From Bifidobacterium sp. UBA744 (lineage in GTDB: Bacteria; Actinomycetota; Actinomycetes; Actinomycetales; Bifidobacteriaceae), in NCBI GenBank assembly GCA_002298605.1, contig DBKS01000044.1, positions 264 through 14,993 on the forward strand: 14,730 bases of DNA, given 5' to 3'. Both the position numbers and the translations under genes were made by a program. This document shows, one piece after another, positions 8,113-14,730 of this stretch. Positions within the stretch are counted from its first letter, which is position 1; each line of letters opens with the position of its first letter. The notes below the pieces were generated by a model, which did not search any database, was not told the origin of the DNA, and saw only the letters and a program-made list of their open reading frames with translations.

Positions 8113-8165
8113 AGCTGTGGCATACTAGATAAGTTGCTTGCCTGACGTTAAGGCTTGCGGCGAAT

Positions 8166-8251
8166 GGATAAGTGTCCGAGCGGTCTAAGGAGCACGCCTC
8201 GAAAGCGTGTGAGGCTTAACACCTCCGCGAGTTCGAATCTCGCCTTATCCG
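8166..8251 (+). tRNA. tRNA-Ser (anticodon CGA)
   Basis: Complete class II cloverleaf. The acceptor stem GGATAAG (8166-8172) pairs with CTTATCC (8244-8250), with discriminator G. The anticodon stem is CACGC/GCGTG with loop CTCGAAA, giving anticodon CGA at 8200-8202, which reads UCG. The long variable arm GAGG...CCTC (8211-8225) is diagnostic of Ser. The T arm is GCGAG/CTCGC around TTCGAAT. The 3' CCA is not encoded. It lies 53 bp after the lipoprotein gene and is followed at once by an intrinsic terminator. Confidence 0.97.
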
Positions 8252-8258
8252 CCCCATG

Positions 8259-8293
8259 GGGGTTCCGAGCGATGCGCCCGGAACCCCTTTTTT
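8259..8293 (+). terminator. Intrinsic terminator after tRNA-Ser
   Basis: A perfect 9-bp stem GGGGTTCCG (8259-8267) / CGGAACCCC (8279-8287) with an 11-base loop, followed directly by six T residues at 8288-8293. It is a canonical Rho-independent terminator for the plus strand, ending the tRNA transcript. The minus-strand reading lacks a U-run, so it should not stop transcripts arriving from the right. Confidence 0.93.
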
Positions 8294-8379
8294 ATGTCAA
8301 AAGCCAATGTTTTCAGTGATTTCCGCCATTTGCTCGCGAATCACGGCAACGCAAGACGTCCCTTTGAAACAACTAAAAC

Positions 8380-8484
8380 GGATTCTTTCACATTTTCCGT
8401 CGAACCGGAGGCCGCCACGACGGCACAAAGCCCCTTTTTGCGCCTCGGAAACGCTCTGCGGCGATCAAAAACGTGAAAGAATCC
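8380..8484. repeat. Long-armed inverted repeat (105 bp) in non-coding DNA
   Basis: GGATTCTTTCAC at 8380-8391 is exactly complementary to GTGAAAGAATCC at 8473-8484. After one mismatch the match continues with TTTT/AAAA, giving 16 of 17 paired positions around a 71-nt centre. The centre holds a further 6-bp stem CCGTCG/CGACGG at 8397-8423. The element sits in the gene-free stretch 8294-8547 between the tRNA terminator and the end of the transglutaminase gene; nothing else is seen there. It could be a small non-autonomous element with terminal repeats (flanks AAAAC and AAAAT do not form an exact target duplication), a structured RNA, or part of the 3' end of the minus-strand transcript. Confidence 0.6.
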
Positions 8485-8547
8485 AAAATAGGATCCTCAT
8501 AACCGCCGTTCTTCATTCCCCGCGACGATTTCCCGAGGCGATATCAC

Positions 8548-9348
8548 TCAGATCCCCTGCTCATGAACCGACGCGTTGACCCACTGCTCCTGTTTGACGG
8601 ACACGCCGGAGAAAACGCCGATATCCAACATGCAGTCGCGATAATCGCGGCCATGCGCAATGGTGATGTAGCTATCGTCAACCAGACGATTATGCGTGGG
8701 ATCCAAACCGATCCAACGATCCTTGTGATAGACCTCCACCCACGCATGCGTGGCGCCCTCGCCGCCCAACAAACCCGCGATATACCGAGCCGCAAGCCCC
8801 ATATGTCGGCACACGGCCAACATGACATGGGCATAGTCCTGGCACACACCCCTGCCCTGCGCCAACGCCTGCTCGGCAGTCGTGCGAATGGTGGTAGACA
8901 TCGGCGCATACGTAAACGCCTTGTACACCTCATCCATCACAACCGTGGCCACCGCGACCGGGGAACCGCTGTTGCTTTCGGTGCGCAAACGCTCCCGGCA
9001 ACGCTCGATCAACGCAGTCAGAGACGGTCCCGGCACCGTCAGCGCGGAATCGAAGCGGTACAGGGGCTTATAGATTTCAGGCTTGATATGCTCGTTATCC
9101 ACAAAGGCAATACCGGTGACCGAATAATTGAAATGCGAATGCTCTTCGGGAATGTAGCCGATCATCACCACGGAATCAAAGGAGTCGATGGTGGTCTCAA
9201 GCTCGACTTCCGGGTCGATCTTCACTTCGACATCCACAACCTGCTGACGCGGCCCCGTAGCGGGAATGCACCGCAGCTGGAAACGATGATCCGTTACAGG
9301 CGAGCTGAACGACAGCTTCATCCGGTAGTCGAATACCAGCTTCTTCAA
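8548..9348 (-). CDS. Transglutaminase-like cysteine protease/amidase family protein
   Basis: Belongs to the bacterial transglutaminase-like family (N-terminal beta domain plus papain-fold core). Seen: an N-terminal domain, about residues 1-90 (MKKLVFDYRMKLSFSSPVTDHRFQLRC), and a core with all three catalytic residues: Cys169 in GVCQDYAH, His201 in THAWVEVY and Asp216 in GLDPTHN. These enzymes cut or form amide bonds; the substrate is unknown. Length 266 aa, no signal peptide, so cytoplasmic. Start is TTG at 9348, chosen because a stop codon lies two codons upstream and the N-terminus then fits the family; AAAGG seven bases upstream is a modest ribosome site. It follows the ATP-grasp/alpha-E gene by 205 bp, and the two families are known genomic partners. 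A perfect palindrome GGTCATGACC (9375-9384) precedes the start. Confidence 0.93.
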   Translation of the reverse strand: MKKLVFDYRMKLSFSSPVTDHRFQLRCIPATGPRQQVVDVEVKIDPEVELETTIDSFDSVVMIGYIPEEHSHFNYSVTGIAFVDNEHIKPEIYKPLYRFDSALTVPGPSLTALIERCRERLRTESNSGSPVAVATVVMDEVYKAFTYAPMSTTIRTTAEQALAQGRGVCQDYAHVMLAVCRHMGLAARYIAGLLGGEGATHAWVEVYHKDRWIGLDPTHNRLVDDSYITIAHGRDYRDCMLDIGVFSGVSVKQEQWVNASVHEQGI

Positions 9349-9553
9349 TGCTCAGCCTTTCGATTCTCGATTATGGTCATGACCCGGTCCACGCAAAGCG
9401 GGCATTATTGTGTGCCCTTTCGCGTTTCTTCGTCTTGAACCGCCGAAGTCCGGACAAATCATCGCATTCGATTCGCTCTCTTGTGCAACAATCCGCGTCC
9501 ATTGTAATGGAGAATTCGAAAGACACGACAGCAAGGGCGCGACGGGAAGGCCG

Positions 9554-11740
9554 TCAGATCTTGTTGGCATCCATATCAACCGCGGAAACCATCCCGATAT
9601 CCCGCAAACGACTCGCGATGATATGCCCTTCAAACCCGTCGAGGAATTTGGACAGGGTTCCGGCAAGCTCGCCGTACCCGCGCACCGGCATCTGGCCGAC
9701 CAGCCACCGGACGCCATCGGCAAAGCACTGCGGCAGGGGCAAACCGTCCAGCATCATGGCATACGAAGCCAGTTTGCGCAGCGGAGCGGCAAGCTGGTCC
9801 TTAGGCAAGCTGAATCGTGTATACAGATCGATGCGCTCAACATATTTGCCAATGAAGATCAGCGCCTTCAGCGTCGGGTCGACGGTGGAATTCTCGATGC
9901 CGCCCCAGAACGCCAGCATGTCGTCGGTGATGTCGCGCTGCTTGTAGATATCCTCGGCGCTGGCGGAGCGTCGCGACGCGTCAGCGATATTGCGCAGCGC
10001 AAGTTCAACATACTGCAAAAGGTCCGACCCAAGTTCAGGCCGTAGAACCACCGCGTTGTTGAATGCCGATTTGATCGCCGAACGCACCGAATCGGCATTG
10101 TTCTCGTCGTATAGGAACGATTGGATGAACGCATCGAAATCCGCGAAATCCTCCGGCAGGTCGAGCGCCCTCGCAAACGGGCGGAACGCGTCCACATCAG
10201 TGTCCATCACCTGATCGTAGAAGGGGAAGAACCGCTTGATCGTGGTGAACACGCGTTCCGTGTACCGACCAAGCCAGTAGAGCGTATCGGTTTTCGACGA
10301 GGTGACCAGGGCCAGGGAATGACGCGCGTACTCGGCATTGATGGCGATCTTCTCACGCTCATGCGACTGATCGAAATCCGTGTCCTTCGACGCTTCGGGG
10401 GACATCACCCACGTGTCCTTGAAGCCGCCGCCCTGGGAGGAATTGACGATCATTTGGCCTGGAATCGACGAATACCTCGTCAAGCCGGAGTACCAGACAT
10501 GGGTGTCCTTGCCGGTGACGACGAATGCGCGCAGATCCGCTTTGCGAGGCACCGCCTCGCCGGTGGCGTCGTCGATGACGGCCAGATCCTTGAACTGGAT
10601 GACTTCCTGGGCGATGAAGCGACGCGGCTCCTTGCGAATGCGATCCGCCAGTTCCTCGCGTTGCCGCGCATCCAGCTTGGATCCGAACACCACGCCGTAA
10701 CCGCCGGCCTCCGCCACATCCTTGATCACCAATTCGCCAAGCCTGTCGAGCACGATCTTGCGATCGGAGGAGAACATCGGCATATAGGTCGGGGCGTTCT
10801 TGAGGATCGGATCCTCGTGCAGATAGTACTGGACCATCGCCGGCACAAAATAGTAGATGGCCTTGTCGTCGGCGACGCCGTTGCCGGGCGCATTCATAAT
10901 GGCGACATTGCCCGCACGATACGCCGACAAGAGACCCGGCACGCCAATCACCGAATCGGGATTGAATGCGAAGGGGTCGAGATATTCGTCGGAGAGCCGG
11001 CGATACACCACGCCCACGCGATGCTTGGCACCGGAGTAGTCCACGAACCACAGCTTGTTGCCCTCGACCTCCAGATCCTCCGGGAAGGCCAGTACCGCAC
11101 CGGTTTTTTCAGCCAGATAAGCATGCTCGAAGAATGCCGAATTGTAGCGCCCCGGCGTCAGCACCACGGAAATGCCCTCGGTGGAGACGAAATCCATGGA
11201 TTTGCGCAGCAACGTCGGATAGGCGCGATTATCGCGGATATGCACGTCGCGAAACAGCGTCGGCGCGATGCGGCGCTCAATGTCGCGCACGAACAGCGGA
11301 TAGCTGGCACCGGACGGGATGCGCAGGTTGTCCTCCAGCACCCACCATTGGCCGTCTTCCCCCTGTACCAGATCCTCTCCGGCGATATGCGCGAAAATGC
11401 CGGCCGGAGGGGTGACCCCGTTGACTTGGGGGAAGTATCCGGCGGAGGTGTATACGTATTCCTCGGGGATAACGCCATCATGGATGATGCGCTTGTCGGA
11501 GTAGATGTCCTTGAGATACGCGTTCAGCGCGTTGACTCGCTGCTTGAGCCCCTGTTCCAGCCGGTCGAATTCATCGGACGGGATGACGCGCGGAATCGGG
11601 TCGTAGGGGAACAATTGGTCGCGGTAGGTGCCATTCTTGTAGATGCCGAAACGGACGCCGTTGCGCCCCAGCTCGCGATTGATGGCTTCCCTCCGGTTCA
11701 CCAACTCGGCAGCCAGCTTCTGCGCAACCGTCTCAACCAT
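9554..11740 (-). CDS. Circularly permuted ATP-grasp protein fused to an alpha-E domain
   Basis: Two domains usually encoded by adjacent genes are joined in one 728-residue protein. Residues about 1-475 are a circularly permuted ATP-grasp type 2 unit: WVLEDNLRIPSGASYPLFVR, the glycine-rich loop AGGYGVVFG (Gly346-Gly347-Tyr348-Gly349), FIAQEVIQFKDLAV, KADLRAFVV and YSSIPGQMIVNSSQGGGFKDTWV. Residues about 480-720 are an alpha-E helical domain starting DTLYWLGRYTERV (Trp489). The family is predicted to form peptide or amide bonds using ATP, with alpha-E and transglutaminase partners, but the product is not known to me. The frame runs to 11767, but ATG at 11740 has AAGGAG seven bases upstream. No signal peptide is seen. 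It lies 136 bp after truA on the same strand, so read-through from truA is possible. Confidence 0.93.
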   Translation of the reverse strand: MVETVAQKLAAELVNRREAINRELGRNGVRFGIYKNGTYRDQLFPYDPIPRVIPSDEFDRLEQGLKQRVNALNAYLKDIYSDKRIIHDGVIPEEYVYTSAGYFPQVNGVTPPAGIFAHIAGEDLVQGEDGQWWVLEDNLRIPSGASYPLFVRDIERRIAPTLFRDVHIRDNRAYPTLLRKSMDFVSTEGISVVLTPGRYNSAFFEHAYLAEKTGAVLAFPEDLEVEGNKLWFVDYSGAKHRVGVVYRRLSDEYLDPFAFNPDSVIGVPGLLSAYRAGNVAIMNAPGNGVADDKAIYYFVPAMVQYYLHEDPILKNAPTYMPMFSSDRKIVLDRLGELVIKDVAEAGGYGVVFGSKLDARQREELADRIRKEPRRFIAQEVIQFKDLAVIDDATGEAVPRKADLRAFVVTGKDTHVWYSGLTRYSSIPGQMIVNSSQGGGFKDTWVMSPEASKDTDFDQSHEREKIAINAEYARHSLALVTSSKTDTLYWLGRYTERVFTTIKRFFPFYDQVMDTDVDAFRPFARALDLPEDFADFDAFIQSFLYDENNADSVRSAIKSAFNNAVVLRPELGSDLLQYVELALRNIADASRRSASAEDIYKQRDITDDMLAFWGGIENSTVDPTLKALIFIGKYVERIDLYTRFSLPKDQLAAPLRKLASYAMMLDGLPLPQCFADGVRWLVGQMPVRGYGELAGTLSKFLDGFEGHIIASRLRDIGMVSAVDMDANKI

Positions 11741-11777
11741 CTTCGCACTCCTTGCATACCTTCGCATACTCGTCCGG

Positions 11778-11794
11778 ATCCCGGGCTCCGGGAT
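11778..11794 (-). promoter_or_regulatory. Small perfect hairpin in the ATP-grasp gene leader
   Basis: ATCCCGG and CCGGGAT form a perfect 7-bp stem with a 3-base loop, 38-54 bases upstream of the ATP-grasp ATG. It has no U-run after it. It overlaps one copy of the imperfect direct repeat at 11783-11805. It may fold in the 5' leader or be a protein-binding palindrome; the role is not shown by sequence. Confidence 0.35.
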
Positions 11795-11880
11795 ATGCGA
11801 TTCACGCTATGCACCGGTCGTTACGGAACTCCGCCACCTGTGTTACGTGAAGTTTAAGGGCTGTGGAATATGCGATTTAC
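11783..11880. repeat. Imperfect 23-bp direct repeat between truA and the ATP-grasp gene
   Basis: The 23-base units at 11783-11805 and 11858-11880 agree at 19 positions and share the core ATATGCGATT. One copy covers the truA stop codon and the other lies in the leader of the ATP-grasp gene, 75 bp apart. A related pair of short repeats (TATGCGAAGG, TATGCAAGG on the minus strand) leads into the ATP-grasp ribosome site. Confidence 0.5.
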
Positions 11881-12818
11881 AGCGTGCGAACCGCGCGGAT
11901 CTTCGCCGCGCGGGTAGCGAGCTGGTCGTCAGGCGGATACGCGATGTGTTCCAAGGTGAGTCCCTGCGGCGGACAGGGGCCGCTTTCCCCCTCGCGAACC
12001 GGTGCCTCCATTTTCGACAGGAACCAGTCAACCGAACGTTTGCCCTGCCCGACACGCAGGCTTGCGCCGACCAGTGAGCGAACCATGTTGCGGGCGAAGG
12101 CGTCGGCCACGATGGTAAAGCACAGCAGCCCCGATTCGCACGACGGCACTGTATGGAATTCGTCGCGTGCGTTCCCGCTGCCTCCGGATGGGCTGTCCTC
12201 TCCGACGCCGGGTTCTCCGATCAGCGGACGAATCGGCACCCGATCCCAGTGCGCGGATTTCACCTCCCGGATCGTGGTGCCTCCGGGATTGGGGGTCGCA
12301 AACGATCCGAAATCATGCAATCCCACCGTCGAAGCGACGGCCGCGTTCATCGATTCGACGTCCAGCCGATCCTCCACCCGCAGCACAAAATGCCGCATAC
12401 GCGGATCAGCGAGGCAGGAGGCGTCACTCACTCGGTAGACATAGGTGCGTTGCAGCGCGGAGAACCTTGCATCGAATCCGGCTGGGGCGACGGCGACGGC
12501 ATGCAAAGCAATATCCGGCGGCAGCACGCGTGAGAGTCTGCGTTGCAGGGCCTCGACGGGGCCAACCCGCATATGGCCGACGCATCGTGCCAGCCGCTCC
12601 TCGTCAATATCCGCGTGGCAAACCTGATGCAACGCATGTACCCCGGTATCGGTACGGCCTGCGACGGTGAGTCGCGGATTCCCCTCGCCGGGGGCGTATC
12701 TCAATATTTTGGACAACGCCGATTCGAATTCGCCCTGCACGGTTCTCAGCTCGGGCTGCTTTGCCCATCCGAAGAAATCCGTACCGTCATATCCAAAATC
12801 AAAGCGCAGTCGTATCAC
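11877..12818 (-). CDS. truA: tRNA pseudouridine(38-40) synthase TruA
   Basis: Makes pseudouridines 38-40 in the tRNA anticodon arm. Seen: the N-terminal YDGTDFFGW (residues 10-18), the catalytic motif AGRTDTGVHA with Asp57, FDARFSALQRTYVYRV in the middle, and FARNMVRSLVGASLRVGQG near the C-terminus. Length is 313 aa, longer than the usual 250-280, because of a Gly/Ser-rich insertion around residues 205-230 (GEPGVGEDSPSGGSGNARD). Start is GTG at 12818; no Shine-Dalgarno precedes it, but a TATAGT box ends six bases before the codon, so the mRNA is probably leaderless. It is downstream of rplQ but separated from it by a strong terminator, consistent with its own promoter. Confidence 0.96.
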   Translation of the reverse strand: MIRLRFDFGYDGTDFFGWAKQPELRTVQGEFESALSKILRYAPGEGNPRLTVAGRTDTGVHALHQVCHADIDEERLARCVGHMRVGPVEALQRRLSRVLPPDIALHAVAVAPAGFDARFSALQRTYVYRVSDASCLADPRMRHFVLRVEDRLDVESMNAAVASTVGLHDFGSFATPNPGGTTIREVKSAHWDRVPIRPLIGEPGVGEDSPSGGSGNARDEFHTVPSCESGLLCFTIVADAFARNMVRSLVGASLRVGQGKRSVDWFLSKMEAPVREGESGPCPPQGLTLEHIAYPPDDQLATRAAKIRAVRTL

Positions 12819-12824
12819 CCGACA

Positions 12825-12830
12825 ACTATA
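12825..12830 (-). promoter_or_regulatory. -10 box for a leaderless truA transcript
   Basis: On the minus strand TATAGT is followed by exactly six bases (TGTCGG) and then the GTG start codon. If the box occupies -12 to -7, transcription starts on the first base of the codon. It matches the -10 consensus at 5 of 6 positions. No good -35 is seen 16-18 bp upstream. The absent Shine-Dalgarno and the terminator just upstream both support this reading. Confidence 0.6.
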
Positions 12831-12869
12831 CCTATATGGTCTCGATGCCGAACCGTCGAATATTCACCG

Positions 12870-12912
12870 AATAGCAAACAGGTCCGGGAATCCAAGCGGA
12901 TTCCCGGACCTG
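12870..12912 (-). terminator. Terminator of the rpsK-rpoA-rplQ transcript
   Basis: CAGGTCCGGGAATCC and GGATTCCCGGACCTG form a perfect 15-bp stem (12879-12912) with a 4-base loop, 34 bp after the rplQ stop. On the minus strand it is followed by TTTGCTATT, a short U-rich tail. The stem is very stable; the weak U-run makes termination likely but perhaps not complete. The plus-strand reading is followed by CTCATTGCC, so it is not bidirectional. Confidence 0.87.
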
Positions 12913-12946
12913 CTCATTGCCGAATGATATCGGCTATGCCGTCAGC

Positions 12947-13447
12947 TCACTCGGCCTTCTCAGCGGTTTCGGTGGAGGTGGCTTCGGTAGAAGCTGCCTC
13001 AGTGGCGGCGGCCTTCACTTCGGCGTTCTCGTCCTGAGCGGCCACCTTGGTGGCGGCTTCGGCTTCCTTCACCACGGCCTTCTTGGCAACGGGCTCGGTG
13101 ACGAGCTCGATGATGGCGGCCGGGGCGTTGTCGCCCTGGCGGGAGGCGATCTTCACGATGCGGGTGTAGCCGCCCTCGCGCTGCTCCATCTGAGCGGCGA
13201 TATCGGTGAACAGGGCGTGCACCACGGACTTGTTGCGGATGACGCGCATCACGCGACGGCGGGAGTGCAGATCACCGCGCTTGGCGAAGGTGATGAGACG
13301 CTCAGCCAGCGGACGAAGGCGCTTGGCCTTCGGCAGCGTGGTGGTGATGCGGCCATGCTGGAACAGGCTGGTAGCCATGTTCGCGAGCATCAGGCGCTCG
13401 TGGGCGGGGCTGGATGCCAGACGCGGGCCCTTCTTGGGTGTAGGCAT
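12947..13447 (-). CDS. rplQ: 50S ribosomal protein L17 with Ala/Glu-rich tail
   Basis: Component of the large ribosomal subunit near the exit tunnel. Seen: the full L17 core, from the basic N-terminus MPTPKKGPRLASSPAHERLMLANMA through RITTTLPKAKRLRPLAERLIT to AAIIELV at about residue 115. The family is usually 115-130 aa; this one is 166 aa because of an Ala/Glu/Thr/Lys tail (about 118-166) that looks disordered. ATG at 13447 has AAGGAG five bases upstream. It follows rpoA by 81 bp and is the last gene before the terminator. Confidence 0.97.
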   Translation of the reverse strand: MPTPKKGPRLASSPAHERLMLANMATSLFQHGRITTTLPKAKRLRPLAERLITFAKRGDLHSRRRVMRVIRNKSVVHALFTDIAAQMEQREGGYTRIVKIASRQGDNAPAAIIELVTEPVAKKAVVKEAEAATKVAAQDENAEVKAAATEAASTEATSTETAEKAE

Positions 13448-13528
13448 GTTATCTCCTTATGTCCATATGAGCAGGTGGGCAGTGGCCCGAGCATCCGCTC
13501 ATATGGCGTTATTCGAAGTGAACGGTTC

Positions 13529-14524
13529 TCACTCGTCCTCAGGCGAGAAGAACGTGCCACCTTCGAGGTTGGTGGTATCGAAGCCAAGCGGGGAGGTCTT
13601 GAGCGACAGCCCGAGGGCCTGCAGCTTCTCCTTGACCTCGTCGATTGACTTCATACCAAAATTGCGGATGTCGAGCAGATCCTGCTCGGTGTGGGAAACC
13701 AGCTCACCGATGGTGTGGATTCCCTCACGCTTCAGGCAGTTGTAGCTGCGCTGCGTAAGGTTGAGATCCTCGATCGGCACGGCCATCTCCGGGTTGGTCT
13801 CCTCGACCACCGGAGCCGGGCCGACCTCCACGCCCTCAGCCTGGGCATTGAGCTCACGGCACAGGCCGAAGAGCTCCACCAAGGTGGAACCGGCGGACGC
13901 CACGGCGTCACGCGGGGAGATGGCGGGCTTGGTTTCGACGTCCAGGATGAGCTTGTCGAAGTCCGTGCGCTGTTCGACGCGAGTTGCTTCAACCTTGTAG
14001 CTCACCTTAAGCACCGGAGAGTAGATCGAATCAACCGGGATTCGACCGATCTCGCCGTTGTCCTGCTTGTTCAGCTGGGCCGGCACATAGCCACGGCCGC
14101 GCTCGACGGTGAACTCGATCTCCAGTTCGCCGTCCTCGGCAAGGGTGGCGATATGCAGATCGGGGTTGGCGATGGTAACGCCGGCGGGCGGAGTGATGTC
14201 TCCAGCCGTGGCCTCGCCCTTCCCGTTCTTGCGCAGATACATGACGACCGGCTCGTCGTACTCGCTGGTGAGCACAATCCCCTTGATGTTCAGGAGGATC
14301 TCGGTGACGTCCTCGACAACGCCGGGCAGAGTGGTGAACTCATGCAGGGCACCGGAGATACGCACCGACGTCACCGCCGCTCCCGGAATAGAGCTCAGGA
14401 GCGTACGACGCAGCGAGTTACCAAGCGTGTAACCGAAGCCGGGCTCAAGGGGCTCAATCGTGAAACGGGAACGCTGAGGATTGACTACTTCCTCAGTCAG
14501 TGTCGGACGCTGTGCAATCAGCAC
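13529..14524 (-). CDS. rpoA: DNA-directed RNA polymerase subunit alpha
   Basis: Alpha subunit that nucleates RNA polymerase assembly and contacts promoters and activators. Seen: an N-terminal dimerisation domain, residues 1 to about 230 (FTIEPLEPGFGYTLGNSLRRTLLSSIPGAAV, ending in the LVELFGL helix), an acidic linker, and the C-terminal domain with LTQRSYNCLKREGIHTIGEL and LLDIRNFGMKSIDEVKEKL, which carries the conserved Arg and Asn that touch UP elements. Length 331 aa, normal. Start is GTG at 14524 with GAAAGGAT eight bases upstream. It lies 80 bp after rpsK in the usual alpha-operon order. Confidence 0.98.
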   Translation of the reverse strand: MLIAQRPTLTEEVVNPQRSRFTIEPLEPGFGYTLGNSLRRTLLSSIPGAAVTSVRISGALHEFTTLPGVVEDVTEILLNIKGIVLTSEYDEPVVMYLRKNGKGEATAGDITPPAGVTIANPDLHIATLAEDGELEIEFTVERGRGYVPAQLNKQDNGEIGRIPVDSIYSPVLKVSYKVEATRVEQRTDFDKLILDVETKPAISPRDAVASAGSTLVELFGLCRELNAQAEGVEVGPAPVVEETNPEMAVPIEDLNLTQRSYNCLKREGIHTIGELVSHTEQDLLDIRNFGMKSIDEVKEKLQALGLSLKTSPLGFDTTNLEGGTFFSPEDE

Positions 14525-14604
14525 TTTGGTGATCCTTTCAGCTTTGGCCGGCCGTGCACCTTACCGGCTCGAAGCGGGTGGACTTAATGGTTTCTCTGAA
14601 GTGC

Positions 14605-14730
14605 TCAGACGCGACGACGCTTCGGGGGACGAACGCCGTTGTGGGCCTGCGGGGTGACGTCGGTGATGGAACCGACCTCAAGCCCGGCGGACTGCAGGGA
14701 ACGGATGGCGGTCTCACGACCGGAACCCGG
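14605..14730 (-). CDS. rpsK: 30S ribosomal protein S11 (C-terminal part only)
   Basis: Only the last 41 codons lie in the window; the gene starts beyond the right edge. Seen: PGSGRETAIRSLQSAGLEV, then ITDVTPQAHNGVRPPKRRRV and a TGA stop, the invariant S11 C-terminus that sits on the 30S platform. It is immediately upstream of rpoA in the standard order. Confidence 0.97.
   Translation of the reverse strand, partial: PGSGRETAIRSLQSAGLEVGSITDVTPQAHNGVRPPKRRRV

Noticed and set aside
8256..8579. 107-codon plus-strand frame after tRNA-Ser
   Set aside because: It begins inside the tRNA terminator, spans the inverted repeat and overlaps the transglutaminase 3' end; no ribosome site and no recognisable protein.
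9352..9723. 123-codon minus-strand frame covering the ATP-grasp 3' end and the gap
   Set aside because: Most of it overlaps the alpha-E coding region in another frame; the translation has no family resemblance.
10121..11857. 578-codon open frame on the plus strand, antisense to the ATP-grasp gene
   Set aside because: Shadow of a well-supported gene with clear motifs on the other strand; the translation is compositionally odd.
1..14730. CRISPR array, insertion sequence, phage genes or restriction systems
   Set aside because: No regularly spaced repeat array, transposase, integrase or phage protein is seen; almost all of the window is core genes.

Overview
The window looks like a chromosomal segment of a high-GC actinobacterium, most likely a Bifidobacterium. 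This rests on the style of the proteins (IF2 beginning MPKARVYELAKALGV with a long Gly/Arg/Pro-rich linker, NusA without the C-terminal acidic repeats, L17 with an Ala/Glu-rich tail), the gene order, the frequent GTG/TTG starts, and a truA that appears to be leaderless. The genus is an inference from remembered family features; no search was run. Apart from one small two-gene module and one unrecognised lipoprotein, it is core information-processing DNA.

Layout, in the direction of transcription of the dominant (minus) strand, from the right edge to the left: the end of the alpha operon (rpsK partial, rpoA, rplQ), closed by a 15-bp stem terminator. Then truA, with a -10 box placed so that the mRNA should start at its GTG codon. 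Then a circularly permuted ATP-grasp protein fused to an alpha-E domain, followed by a transglutaminase-like thiol enzyme; this pair is a predicted peptide-bond-forming/modifying system of unknown product. After it lies about 300 bp of non-coding DNA with a long-armed inverted repeat. A short plus-strand island follows, encoding an unrecognised lipoprotein and tRNA-Ser(CGA) with a strong intrinsic terminator. Divergent from the island, the minus strand resumes with the translation/transcription-factor cluster nusA - (330 bp structured spacer) - infB - rbfA - truB - ribF, where ribF runs off the left edge.

How the genes fit together: NusA, IF2, RbfA and TruB act in transcription elongation/antitermination, initiation, 30S maturation and tRNA modification. 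RibF, which makes FMN and FAD, is the usual downstream companion of truB. infB/rbfA overlap by one base (TAATG), and truB/ribF are 11 bp apart with the ribF Shine-Dalgarno inside the truB stop region, so both pairs are probably translationally coupled. RpoA, S11, L17 and TruA form the classic ribosomal/RNA polymerase end cluster. rimP and ylxR, common neighbours of nusA, are absent here.

The best candidate for incompletely described biology is the ATP-grasp/alpha-E fusion plus transglutaminase pair (8548-11740). Second are several intergenic structures: a 17-position inverted repeat around 71 nt at 8380-8484, a transcript-strand-specific hairpin and a 22-bp-period direct repeat in front of truB, and a run of hairpins between nusA and infB.
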